This document shows positions 1-7,772 of a DNA stretch of 64,000 nucleotides, one piece after another. Every line of letters begins with the position of its first letter. Within the stretch, counting starts at the first letter, position 1. Under the pieces are notes generated by a model. It did no database searches, was not told the DNA's origin, and saw only the letters and a list, made by a program, of their open reading frames with translations. The DNA is taken from NCBI GenBank assembly GCA_949286705.1, contig CASEDF010000006.1:1-64000 (forward strand), written 5' to 3'. A program made the position numbers and the translations under genes. Origin of the DNA: an uncultured bacterium (lineage in GTDB: Bacteria; Cyanobacteriota; Vampirovibrionia; Gastranaerophilales; Gastranaerophilaceae).

Positions 1-72
1 GTTTTTCTTTTAATGAGTTTCGTAGATTTTCATCTCACGATGAACCTACTACCTTTCCCCTTTTTTTCCTTT

Positions 73-99
73 ACGACCTGTTTAGGTCGTTTTTTTTTT
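73..99 (+). terminator. Rho-independent terminator of a gene upstream of the window
   Basis: A 7-bp perfect stem (73-79 with 84-90, loop GTTT) is followed directly by nine T on the + strand. It therefore ends a rightward transcript that enters from outside the window. Positions 1-72 hold no start-to-stop reading frame that I can support. Confidence 0.75.
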
Positions 100-107
100 G
101 CAATTTG

Positions 108-887
108 CTATTCTGAAACAATAGACAAATTAGCAATTTCTATATCATCATAATCCACATAAGCTGTCTGCATAAGATTTCTACCTGCCTTTATAGTGAC
201 TTCATTTTGCTGATTAGGACGTATCAAATTTCGCGGAATCTTAATTTTTTGGTTATCACCATTCAATTGAATTTCAGCTATTTTTGAACCGTTGAAAAAA
301 ATTTCAGGAGGACTTGCGTAGGAATTAACAATTTTATTTTGTCCCATAGAACGTGCCATAAGCGTATCCACACCTATTATTGAACCGATTACAAGATAAT
401 TATTTGAAGATATTGCATCATCACCCAACATAAATGTTTTACTAAAAAAAGGACCGGTGGAACGCAATCTGAATGTTCCTGCACCGGACGAATGCTCTGA
501 GTAATTGTCATCACCAAGATGAAACACATCCGATGCAATAACAATATCCGACATATTACTCTTTTGTATCCCTAATATCATCGGACGTGCGGCAATAGTA
601 TCATTTATAGTCAAAGAAAACGGTCTATAACCCGCTTTTTCCACAGACATAATAGTTGGACCGTTTACTTTTCCTATATTAAAACTGCCGTATTCATCCG
701 TATATGTGCTGTAATTATATTTCGGCAAAGAAACTTTTGCCTTACCGATTGGGGCATTTGTTGCCGCATCCACAACTCTATTGGCTCTGCCGATATCCAC
801 CTTGGAAACTCCTCCTGATACAGTTGCCGCTTGCGATTGCAAAGTTAATAGAAATATAAATACTATGATAGTTAATAATTTTCTCAT
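108..887 (-). CDS. Secreted protein with carboxypeptidase-regulatory-like (Ig-fold) domain
   Basis: 259 aa. It starts with a clear signal peptide (positive MRK, hydrophobic core, cleavage after SQA near residue 20). Residues ~33-95 look like a carboxypeptidase regulatory-like domain: VVDAATNAPIGKAKVSL, then a TDEYGSFNIG turn and a VEKAGYRPF strand, the usual pattern of these extracellular beta-sandwiches. The remaining 160 residues are beta-rich and match no family I can name. The start is supported by a GAGG Shine-Dalgarno 6-9 nt upstream. It stands alone, divergent from tRNA-Leu. An envelope or surface role is inferred from the signal peptide and fold only. Confidence 0.8.
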   Translation of the reverse strand: MRKLLTIIVFIFLLTLQSQAATVSGGVSKVDIGRANRVVDAATNAPIGKAKVSLPKYNYSTYTDEYGSFNIGKVNGPTIMSVEKAGYRPFSLTINDTIAARPMILGIQKSNMSDIVIASDVFHLGDDNYSEHSSGAGTFRLRSTGPFFSKTFMLGDDAISSNNYLVIGSIIGVDTLMARSMGQNKIVNSYASPPEIFFNGSKIAEIQLNGDNQKIKIPRNLIRPNQQNEVTIKAGRNLMQTAYVDYDDIEIANLSIVSE

Positions 888-981
888 AAAACCTCAATAC
901 AAATTTAGCTTTAAAACATCTATTTTAAACTGGTATTTTGGTAATATTTTAAGGATATTTTTAAAAAAGTAAAAATTTTAT

Positions 982-1010
982 TTGATATTTGAAAATGTTT
1001 TTGCTATTAT
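982..1010 (+). promoter_or_regulatory. Promoter of tRNA-Leu
   Basis: TTGATA (982-987), a 17-nt spacer and TATTAT (1005-1010) form a near-consensus vegetative promoter 28 nt before the mature tRNA 5' end. Confidence 0.6.
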
Positions 1011-1037
1011 AAAAACATTGAAAGATTTATAGCAAAT

Positions 1038-1123
1038 GCCGATGTGATGAAATTGGTAGACGTGCCAGACTCAAAATCTGGTGTGGTTCACCCCACGTGC
1101 CGGTTCGACTCCGGCCATCGGCA
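1038..1123 (+). tRNA. tRNA-Leu(CAA)
   Basis: A complete cloverleaf can be folded. The acceptor stem GCCGATG pairs with CATCGGC (1116-1122), with discriminator A at 1123. The anticodon loop CTCAAAA (1070-1076) gives anticodon CAA at 1072-1074, and a long class II variable arm precedes the GGTTCGACTCC T-arm. The 3' CCA is not encoded. It is followed by a terminator, and its 3' end is repeated downstream. Confidence 0.95.
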
Positions 1124-1574
1124 AATAAAAAGAGACACAAAAGTGTCTCTTTTTATTTGACTTATGTAAGAGTTGCAACCCAAAGCGGCAGCTTTATCGG
1201 TTCGGCGCGAGCGAGCTGAGGCTGAAGCGGTTTTGAGATTGTGTTGAAAACACATTAGCAAAACGCGGAATGCCGTTAAATGCGAGCGAGCAAGACACTC
1301 CGGCCATCGGCATTTTTTATTGCTCAAATGCATTCTTTACGGAGTCGAACCTTTCTGCGCCTCGCATTAAACGGATACTGCTTATGCCTTTCATCCTCTG
1401 CTCGGCTTGCGGTTCTCACCTCTCACAAAACGATACTCAATCGTTTTGCTCGGCAGAGTGGCCATCGGCAAATAAAAAAAGACACAAATGTGTCTCTTTT
1501 TATTTGACTTATGTAAGAGTTGCAACCCAAAGCGGCAGCTTTATCGGTTCGGCGCGGGCGAACTGAGGCTGAAG
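1114..1574 (+). repeat. Direct repeat of ~110 bp carrying tRNA 3'-end sequence, with a third partial copy between
   Basis: Two copies (1114-1224 and 1461-1574) share the tRNA 3' end GCCATCGGCAAATAAA, the terminator hairpin and then a block from TTTGACTTATGTAAGAG to GAGGCTGAAG with few differences. Between them, 1297-1312 repeats the last 16 nt of tRNA-Leu (ACTCCGGCCATCGGCA) exactly, with other following sequence. No believable gene lies in 1124-1584. Reading frames there are short, overlapping and without start signals. Past integration or duplication at the tRNA end is the likely cause. Confidence 0.75.
1131..1158 (+). terminator. Terminator of tRNA-Leu
   Basis: Perfect 8-bp stem AGAGACAC / GTGTCTCT with an AAAA loop, followed by TTTTATTT. 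A near-identical hairpin recurs in the second repeat copy around 1478-1505. Confidence 0.8.
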
Positions 1575-1584
1575 AAAAAATAGA

Positions 1585-2025
1585 TTATACTTTTATTTTA
1601 ACAACAGCTTTTTTTACCGTGACGGATTGACCTTCAGCCGTTAACTGCGGCATGTGGGCTTCATGCGGATAAAAAACTGCAAATTGTCCTTCTTTTAAAA
1701 TAACTCGTCCGGCAGTCAAATTCTCACGTTTATAGAATATAATATCTTTTTCATCATTATACGGAATATCAACAGTTAAACCTGCCATATCCGTAAAATC
1801 AATACGTTCGGTGCCGGATAAAATTATTTGTATATCAATATATTTTTTATGGGATTCAAAAATGCCTTTCTCGGGTGATTTTGTTTCATAAATTTCTATA
1901 TTCACGTAATCTTCCGAATTAATTTCATGCCGACCGCAATCTGCAGGCATATTTTTTATGAATTCACAAATTTCTTTTGGAATTTCTCTATATTTTTCTA
2001 TATTTCTTATATCATCTGTAATCAT
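1585..2025 (-). CDS. YhcH/YjgK/YiaL (DUF386) family protein
   Basis: 146 aa, the usual length of this cupin-like family. Family signatures are the ESHKKYIDIQIILSG segment (~residues 57-71) and PHEAHMP (~120-126), where Glu and His residues would bind a metal. Members occur with sugar-acid and sialic-acid catabolism genes and have been proposed to act on sugar anomers or phospho-sugars. The exact reaction is not fixed by sequence. It is the last gene of the leftward operon from 4904, with only 2 nt between it and the preceding gene, which fits a link to surface-sugar metabolism. Confidence 0.85.
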   Translation of the reverse strand: MITDDIRNIEKYREIPKEICEFIKNMPADCGRHEINSEDYVNIEIYETKSPEKGIFESHKKYIDIQIILSGTERIDFTDMAGLTVDIPYNDEKDIIFYKRENLTAGRVILKEGQFAVFYPHEAHMPQLTAEGQSVTVKKAVVKIKV

Positions 2026-2027
2026 AA

Positions 2028-2960
2028 TTAGAATATCTTAAATGGTTTATTTATTACAAATCGGCAATCATGATAATCTTGTTTGCATATATTGTACTGT
2101 TTATCGCCATCACAATACTTTGAAGAATCGACATAACCGGTAGTACAGGCAGCAAGTTTAAAATTACTGTCTTTAAGCAATAATTTAATTTCACGTTTGT
2201 CACCTGAATACGAATCATAAATTACATTTATACTCAAATGATCATTATTAATTGCTCCGGCTCTCTTGTCATCTTCATCCTGATAACCGGGGATTACTTT
2301 TCCTGAAACTGTCATATAATAAGGGAATACGTCTTCATACAACATAGAATTACCATTAGTACCGTTCACGTCAATAAACAAAACAAATCCCTGCCGGTCA
2401 TCTTCATCCGTAGAGTCTGACAGTGCATCTATTGTTCCGAAATCAGAAATATAAAGCAACAAACCGTTAGGCATAGTTACATGCGGAGCTTTACCCTGAA
2501 AATTAGTGGTATTCACAGCAGTGGCCGCAGCAGAACAATTTGTCGCATGTGTATTATACTTATCTTTTATTTCCTGACAAAAATCTGCCATAGTAGGATT
2601 AACTACAACCGGGACCGGATCAGGTTCAGGCTCCGGTTCCGGCTCCGGTTCAGGTTCGGGATCCGGCTCAGGATCCGGCTCAGGATCTGGCTCAGGTTCG
2701 GGCTCAGAATCTTCATATTCATACCAAAATGCTTGCATATAGCACCTAGGACCGCATGATTGACCAATATATTTCATACAATCAACCTCTGTCATATTTT
2801 CATAGTTCACTGTTCTTCTGCGCCTATCACCACTTGAATAATCATCATAAACCACTTCACAAGTACCTAAGGTACCACCTGATGTACTTACAGGTAATAT
2901 AACAGCAAAAACTATTAATACAATAAATATTGTCAATAAAATTTTGTTTTTTAATTTCAT
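2028..2960 (-). CDS. Membrane-anchored pilin-like protein with Cys-rich module and Pro-Glu/Asp repeat
   Basis: 310 aa. An N-terminal hydrophobic segment (~6-26) without the GFTL prepilin cleavage motif is followed by a Cys-rich module (~32-84). Next comes a low-complexity run of alternating Pro and acidic residues (~86-115), encoded by imperfect 6-bp DNA repeats at about 2615-2710. The ~190-residue C-terminal domain has a GFVLFIDVNG strand and further cysteines, resembling large pseudopilin-like proteins. The Cys-rich module is homologous to the C-terminus of the neighbouring prepilin (2973-3374), so the two probably work together. The role in a type IV pilus or type II secretion-like structure is inferred. 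Confidence 0.7.
   Translation of the reverse strand: MKLKNKILLTIFIVLIVFAVILPVSTSGGTLGTCEVVYDDYSSGDRRRRTVNYENMTEVDCMKYIGQSCGPRCYMQAFWYEYEDSEPEPEPDPEPDPEPDPEPEPEPEPEPEPDPVPVVVNPTMADFCQEIKDKYNTHATNCSAAATAVNTTNFQGKAPHVTMPNGLLLYISDFGTIDALSDSTDEDDRQGFVLFIDVNGTNGNSMLYEDVFPYYMTVSGKVIPGYQDEDDKRAGAINNDHLSINVIYDSYSGDKREIKLLLKDSNFKLAACTTGYVDSSKYCDGDKQYNICKQDYHDCRFVINKPFKIF
2615..2710 (-). repeat. Imperfect 6-bp tandem repeat coding for Pro-Glu/Pro-Asp
   Basis: Successive GGNTCN hexamers on the + strand (GGTTCA, GGCTCC, GGATCC variants) encode about 15 Pro-acidic dipeptides of the protein at 2028-2960. Third-base variation shows the tract is old, but in-frame length change is possible. Confidence 0.8.
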
Positions 2961-2972
2961 AACTACCTCGCT

Positions 2973-3374
2973 TTAGTTATATTGAGTCCATTGAACATCC
3001 GTAGCACAGTTGAAACCGCAAGAATCCGCCGCATGATTATCGCATTCTTTTCTCGTAAGATTTTCATATGTCCTGCCGCCCATAGGTCTGTCGTCCTGAC
3101 CTACATCAATATACCTAACCCTGCATCTTCCAAGAGGCTCTTCCGGTTCATCAGGTGTTTCATCAGTTTCGCCCGGATCGTCATAAGTAACCTCAGGCTG
3201 CAAATTTTCCGAAACATTTGCCCATATGTCTACAGCTGCATTATAACCCATGTAATACGCATCATTTTCCACTCTTTTCATCTTATTCAAAGTTATAGGC
3301 AATGTGACAATAACAACCATTGATATAATTATCAAAGTAATCGTTAATTCACCAAGAGTAAAGCCTTTTTTCAT
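2973..3374 (-). CDS. Type IV pseudopilin (prepilin N-terminal methylation motif) with Cys-rich tail
   Basis: 133 aa. It begins with a classic prepilin signal: MKKG followed by FTLGELTITLIII, with Glu at +5 of the mature chain and a hydrophobic helix to ~residue 28. A prepilin peptidase should cut after Gly4. The middle (~65-82) is Asp/Glu/Pro-rich, and the C-terminal ~50 residues carry four conserved cysteines (GRCRVRY ... RKECDN ... DSCGFNC). The same module occurs in the next gene. It begins 1 nt after the transketolase stop and is probably co-transcribed with the whole 4904-1585 operon. Confidence 0.85.
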   Translation of the reverse strand: MKKGFTLGELTITLIIISMVVIVTLPITLNKMKRVENDAYYMGYNAAVDIWANVSENLQPEVTYDDPGETDETPDEPEEPLGRCRVRYIDVGQDDRPMGGRTYENLTRKECDNHAADSCGFNCATDVQWTQYN

Positions 3375-3375
3375 A

Positions 3376-4215
3376 CTATTTTAACAATTCCTCCATAGCT
3401 TTTTCATATTCTTCTTGATTGGGCGCTTTTCCGTGCCAGCCTGCATTGTTTTCCATAAAGCTGACGCCTTTGCCTTTTATAGTATCGGCAATAATAGCGG
3501 TAGGTTTACGATTAGATTTTGCCTTTTCAATTGCATTATATATCTCTAATATATTATGCCCGTTAATCACAATAACATCCCAATTAAAGGCTTTTAATTT
3601 TGCGTCCAGAGGGTCAAGAGCTTTAATATTTTCCGTGCAGCCGTCTATTTGCAAACGATTACGGTCAATTATAACTGTTAAGTTATCTAAACTTCTCTGA
3701 GCAGCCTGCATAAAAGATTCCCAAACATTGCCTTCCTGCAGTTCACCATCACCCATTAACGCGAAGACATGAGAGGGATTTTTGTCTAACTTTAAAGCAA
3801 TAGCAATTCCGCACGCAATAGAAAGCCCTTGCCCTAAAGAACCTGTACAAACCTCGACCCCGGGACAAAAAAGCGAAGGATGCCCCTGAAGTCTTGTACC
3901 GAGCTTTCTAAATGTCAGCAATTCTTCTTTCGGGAAAAATCCCAACTGTGCCAGAATAGAATAATACACAGGAGAAACATGCCCTTTTGACAAAACAAAT
4001 CTGTCACGGTTGTTGTATTCTTTTGAAACGCACCCTTCAGGTACATTTTTCATACACTTATGAAATAAAACTGTCATTATGTCCGCAGCAGACAACGATC
4101 CGCCTATATGACCGGATTTTGCATTATATACCATCTTTATTACATTTTGACGATTTTCATTGGCGAGTTTTTCCAATTCTTTTACTTCTTTATCTGATAA
4201 CATGATTAACTCCAT
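3376..4215 (-). CDS. Transketolase, N-terminal (ThDP-binding) half
   Basis: 279 aa, the size of the A subunit of split transketolases. Visible motifs are GHIGGSLSAADI (~residues 35-46), FVLSKGHVSP (~73-82), GSLGQGLSIACG (~125-136) and the ThDP/metal site GDGELQEG (~155-162). The C-terminal half (Pyr domain) is absent from this window. A functional enzyme would need a partner encoded elsewhere, or another dehydroxyacyl-type role. The ATG at 4215 overlaps the wecG-like gene by 10 nt, and an internal ATG at 4203 is also possible. Two-subunit transketolases occur in sugar-nucleotide clusters, which fits this operon. Confidence 0.9.
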   Translation of the reverse strand: MELIMLSDKEVKELEKLANENRQNVIKMVYNAKSGHIGGSLSAADIMTVLFHKCMKNVPEGCVSKEYNNRDRFVLSKGHVSPVYYSILAQLGFFPKEELLTFRKLGTRLQGHPSLFCPGVEVCTGSLGQGLSIACGIAIALKLDKNPSHVFALMGDGELQEGNVWESFMQAAQRSLDNLTVIIDRNRLQIDGCTENIKALDPLDAKLKAFNWDVIVINGHNILEIYNAIEKAKSNRKPTAIIADTIKGKGVSFMENNAGWHGKAPNQEEYEKAMEELLK

Positions 4216-4904
4216 TTTTCTTTTAAAACTTTTAAAACAAATAAAGGCAATGCAGGGAAAATACGCTTAAACCTTTTTGGCTCTTTAACTGTTCTGTATA
4301 ACCATTCCAGTCCTAACCTTTGATAAATTTTCGGAGCTCTTTCGACAACCCCCGACCATACGTCAAAACTACCGCCGACTCCTATCATTAAAGCATTCGG
4401 AAGCATTTTTTTCATCCGGTACAAAAATTCCTCCTGCTTAGGAGAACCGAGAGCGGCAAGTATAAGCGCAGGCTTTTTCGCAACTGCTTCATTTAATATT
4501 TTTTCCGTATCTGTAAAATATCCGTCTTGAACATATACTAAATTCAAATCAGGAAGTTCTTTTTTTAAATTTTGGACAGCCTTAGACAAAATTTCCGGTC
4601 TGGTTCCTATTAAGGCAACAGGACGACCTTGAAATTCCTTAAGCAATTCCTTCGCAAATTCAATACCGGGAATACGCTTTATATCATAGCCCATAATTTT
4701 CAATCCGAGCTGTACACCAATACCATCAGGAATCACCAGTTCAGCATTTTTTATTATATTTAAAAATTCAGAATGTTTTTGCGCATATTCAAGCATTTCA
4801 GGATTAATTGTAATAACCTGACCCGAATTTGCTTTTGCAAACTCTAAAGCTTCATCATAACTATATGTATCTATGCCGGCACCTAAAAGCTTCACTCTTT
4901 CCAT
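4206..4904 (-). CDS. WecG/TagA/CpsF family glycosyltransferase (GT26)
   Basis: 232 aa, full length for GT26. Motifs are the N-terminal TINPEMLEYA (~32-41), PDGIGVQLG (~58-66), LAALGSPKQEEF (~149-160), GVGGSFDVWSG (~175-185) and the basic C-terminal GLEWLYRTVKEPKR (~198-211). Enzymes of the family add an N-acetylmannosamine-type sugar to lipid-linked GlcNAc in cell-wall or surface polysaccharide synthesis at the inner membrane face. First gene of a five-gene leftward operon. The ATG has no Shine-Dalgarno but lies 6 nt after a TATAAT, so its mRNA should be leaderless. Confidence 0.9.
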   Translation of the reverse strand: MERVKLLGAGIDTYSYDEALEFAKANSGQVITINPEMLEYAQKHSEFLNIIKNAELVIPDGIGVQLGLKIMGYDIKRIPGIEFAKELLKEFQGRPVALIGTRPEILSKAVQNLKKELPDLNLVYVQDGYFTDTEKILNEAVAKKPALILAALGSPKQEEFLYRMKKMLPNALMIGVGGSFDVWSGVVERAPKIYQRLGLEWLYRTVKEPKRFKRIFPALPLFVLKVLKEKWS

Positions 4905-4939
4905 ATTATGATTATACAGTATTATGGAATTTTGGTAAA
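4905..4939 (-). promoter_or_regulatory. Leaderless promoter of the wecG-like operon
   Basis: On the - strand: TTTACC (4939-4934), 17-nt spacer, TATAAT (4916-4911), then exactly 6 nt to the ATG at 4904. Transcription would begin at or next to the start codon. Confidence 0.6.
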
Positions 4940-4960
4940 TACTTAATATATATTAAAATT

Positions 4961-5992
4961 TTATTCGGCTGAATTAGCGAGTTTAAACAAATAATCATCC
5001 TTTGCGGACAGCTGCAAACCTTTGGGCACAAAATGATCCTTAAACCTTTCTACCGCAAATCTATCTGTCATGCCGGATATATAATCCGTTACAATCCTTT
5101 CTATTTTGCTTTCTTCACAAACCGGTTTCAGCATATCACAATATAAAAAGAACAATTCTCTTATAACTTTACGTGCTTTTTCTTCTTCAAGCTTGGCCGG
5201 TGAATCTATATAAACATTATCAAACATCCATTGTCTTAGTTTTGTCGTATAATACCATCCTTCTTCACTCATCGCTACATTCGGTTTGCCAAGCGAATTT
5301 ATTATAATTTCGGTAATCATTTTATTCAAACGCTTAGATTGAATTGATGAAAAATAATTTATACAATCTTTAGGCAGATCATTTTCAACAATAATCCCTG
5401 CCCGTACGGAATCTTCTATATCATGATTGATATAAGCAACCTTATCAGCCAGTTGAACGACTTGAGCTTCGGGAGTTTTGGGCGTATATCCCCATGTGTG
5501 TGTCAAAATCCCGTCAATAGTTTCCTGACAAAGATTTAAATTTTCCAAAACTTCGACAACGCGAACACTCTGTATATTATGATGGAAACCACCCTTTACA
5601 AGTTCATCCAGCACACCTTCTCCACAATGACCGAATGGTGTATGTCCCAGATCATGTCCTAATGAAATCGCTTCTACCAGATCTTCATTCAAATCAAGCG
5701 CACGGGCAATTGTTCTGCCAATCTGAGAAACTTCAAGAGTATGTGTTAAACGTGTTCTGAAATGATCATCAAAAGGTGACAAAAATACCTGAGTTTTATG
5801 TTTAAGTCTTCGAAAAGCTTTTGAATGAAGAATTCTATCACGATCTCTTTGAAAACATGTTCTTAAATTACATTCCTCAATCGGTCTTTTTCTGCCTTTG
5901 GAAAATCTGCTTTTGGTAGCGTATTCACTTAAATTATCAATTTCCCGCTGTTCAAGCTTATATCTTATTGTTTCTTCATTTACGACTTTCAT
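4961..5992 (-). CDS. dgt: Deoxyguanosinetriphosphate triphosphohydrolase-like protein (HD domain)
   Basis: 343 aa. HD-domain metal ligands are seen as RLTHTLEVSQIGR (first His, ~83-95) and SLGHDLGHTPFGHCGE (HD pair, ~111-126), followed by LADKVAYINHD (~182-192) with the distal Asp. The N-terminus ECNLRTCFQRDRDRILHSKAFRRLKHKTQVF is typical of the bacterial dGTPase family. These enzymes cut dNTPs to nucleoside and triphosphate and so control dNTP pools. Single gene. No Shine-Dalgarno, but an extended -10 (TGATATAGT) ends 6 nt before the ATG. Confidence 0.92.
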   Translation of the reverse strand: MKVVNEETIRYKLEQREIDNLSEYATKSRFSKGRKRPIEECNLRTCFQRDRDRILHSKAFRRLKHKTQVFLSPFDDHFRTRLTHTLEVSQIGRTIARALDLNEDLVEAISLGHDLGHTPFGHCGEGVLDELVKGGFHHNIQSVRVVEVLENLNLCQETIDGILTHTWGYTPKTPEAQVVQLADKVAYINHDIEDSVRAGIIVENDLPKDCINYFSSIQSKRLNKMITEIIINSLGKPNVAMSEEGWYYTTKLRQWMFDNVYIDSPAKLEEEKARKVIRELFFLYCDMLKPVCEESKIERIVTDYISGMTDRFAVERFKDHFVPKGLQLSAKDDYLFKLANSAE

Positions 5993-6007
5993 ATAAACAC
6001 TATATCA
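5993..6007 (-). promoter_or_regulatory. Leaderless extended -10 promoter of dgt
   Basis: On the - strand TGA precedes TATAGT (6004-5999), followed by 6 nt and the ATG at 5992. The extended -10 compensates for the lack of a clear -35 box. Confidence 0.55.
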
Positions 6008-6018
6008 CAAACAAAAAT

Positions 6019-7710
6019 CTATGCTTTTGCGGCATTAATTTCAGTTTTAATACTTTGTGCATGTTTAAGATCTTCCTGCTTTTTATTAAACTGTTTTCTG
6101 GCTTTATCAACTCTGGTACCGACAATATTCATCGCCATACCAGAAAGACCGCTTATTATCATAGCTTTAATACCTGCGACCAGACCGACAGTCAAAGCAA
6201 TAGATGTCGCAACGCTGCCTATGATAGGTATACCGTACACGAGTAAAGCCGAAGTTCTTTCCTCTTTGTTGTCAGCAGTTGCAAGTCCGAGTCCCACACC
6301 GCCTATTGACCCGAGCAATGAAAGAACATCCGTCGGACCGGAACCGAGTTTCAAATCTCTTAATTTATCATAAAATAAATCCGCCTCTGTCTTTATTGCC
6401 TTATCCAGAGAATTAAGAGTTTTATTAGTTCTGCCACGCAATTTTATATATTGTTCTCTTGGCAAAAGCTGTTTATAAATTGTCAAAATTTCCTGCATTT
6501 CACCTTTGGAACTTTTTCCGAGAATATTTTCTATTTCGCCAATATATGCCGTAACCTGCTCTACTGTGGATTTATTATAATCAAACCTGTCGGATGATTG
6601 ACCAAGTCTTGAGGCAAGAGCCTTTAAGCCTTCGAGGATTTCTTCATTAACTTTTTGCCGCAATTGTTTTTCATTCTTACCGGAAAGTTTTTTATATGTA
6701 ACAAGATTTGAACGAAGCTTCTTTACAAGATCGTAGGAAGTCTTGTCTGAAGGATCTACAAACGATGCTATGTTATCCAGAGCTTTTGAAGATGAATTAT
6801 AAACATCCAGAATACTATGGGTTATTTTATTTCTGGACAAATCCACACCTCTCATTATCGCCAGTTTATCCGCAGCAATAAGATCTTCGGCAATGAAAGT
6901 TGTGAAAAGTTTATTTGCTCGCTGCTTATCTTTATCTTTTACCATAATATCCCAAACTTTATCTTCTAAACCGGTTACAGCCTTTTTCATACGCAAATAA
7001 CGCCCCTTACGGGATTTATTTCCAAAACCTTGTTCCAATCCGGCTTGAACTTTATTTTGCCTTGCTACTATATCCTCAACCCACTCTGATGCTTTTTTAG
7101 CAGTGTTATTGATAGTAATTATTTTATCAGGATTATCTGACAAAATGGCTCTATTCATCATTGAATAAGTATCAAACAATTCGGTAAACTTTTTATTTGA
7201 TGTCTTATATGCCTTATTTACAGAACGCCTTGCTAATTTTTCAAACACTGCCGTTATCTTTTCGTGAATTTTTCGCGTAATCTTGCTTTTTTGCATGAGT
7301 TTTGTAAACAACAAATCTTTAAATGTGCCGGCATTGTTGACACCTTTAGATTTTTCTGCCCAGACCGGAATTTTCTTTAACAAATTATTGTAAAAAGAAG
7401 TTACGGGACCGCTTTTGCCGGCAGCTTTACGTTCATTTACATTATTTTCCAGTTTTTGGCTCCATTTTTGTAACCATTTGTAAGTGTTTTTGGGTAAGCC
7501 TTTAATCAGAATAAAAATTCCTACAGCAGATGCAAGTGCACTGGTTACAATAATAAACCCTGTTTTTTTACGTTTTTTTTCTTTGTTTTTTTCGCTCATC
7601 TCAAATATATCCTGTGCTGTTTCGGGTGTAATATAATAATTACTTGAACTTTTAGCAAAAGGATTTTGCGATTGTATATTTATAAAATTATTTTGAACAC
7701 TGCTAACCAT
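6019..7710 (-). CDS. Large lineage-type membrane protein of unknown function
   Basis: 563 aa. I do not recognise a characterised family. The disordered N-terminus (residues ~1-40) contains QSQNPFAKSSSN, resembling short N-termini of other unknown proteins here. A hydrophobic segment lies at ~51-72, a long basic, alpha-helical and probably coiled-coil middle at ~80-450, and a hydrophobic C-terminal region with small-residue-rich segments (~465-485 and ~495-540). The basic tail suggests a cytoplasmic C-terminus. Starts at an ATG 7 nt behind TATAGT, so probably leaderless. Monocistronic, between dgt and lpxB. Confidence 0.7.
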   Translation of the reverse strand: MVSSVQNNFINIQSQNPFAKSSSNYYITPETAQDIFEMSEKNKEKKRKKTGFIIVTSALASAVGIFILIKGLPKNTYKWLQKWSQKLENNVNERKAAGKSGPVTSFYNNLLKKIPVWAEKSKGVNNAGTFKDLLFTKLMQKSKITRKIHEKITAVFEKLARRSVNKAYKTSNKKFTELFDTYSMMNRAILSDNPDKIITINNTAKKASEWVEDIVARQNKVQAGLEQGFGNKSRKGRYLRMKKAVTGLEDKVWDIMVKDKDKQRANKLFTTFIAEDLIAADKLAIMRGVDLSRNKITHSILDVYNSSSKALDNIASFVDPSDKTSYDLVKKLRSNLVTYKKLSGKNEKQLRQKVNEEILEGLKALASRLGQSSDRFDYNKSTVEQVTAYIGEIENILGKSSKGEMQEILTIYKQLLPREQYIKLRGRTNKTLNSLDKAIKTEADLFYDKLRDLKLGSGPTDVLSLLGSIGGVGLGLATADNKEERTSALLVYGIPIIGSVATSIALTVGLVAGIKAMIISGLSGMAMNIVGTRVDKARKQFNKKQEDLKHAQSIKTEINAAKA

Positions 7711-7772
7711 AACACTTACTATATATAATAAATGCTAAAATACCTGCAAAATTGCGAGTTTTAAAGACTTGA

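Noticed and set aside
1088-1566. Overlapping frames of 75-98 aa on both strands around the tRNA repeats
   Set aside because: They overlap tRNA-Leu sequence and terminators, contain repeats of each other and have no ribosome-binding sites.
2481-2759. Plus-strand Arg-rich frame (92 aa)
   Set aside because: Antisense shadow of the Pro-acidic hexamer repeat.
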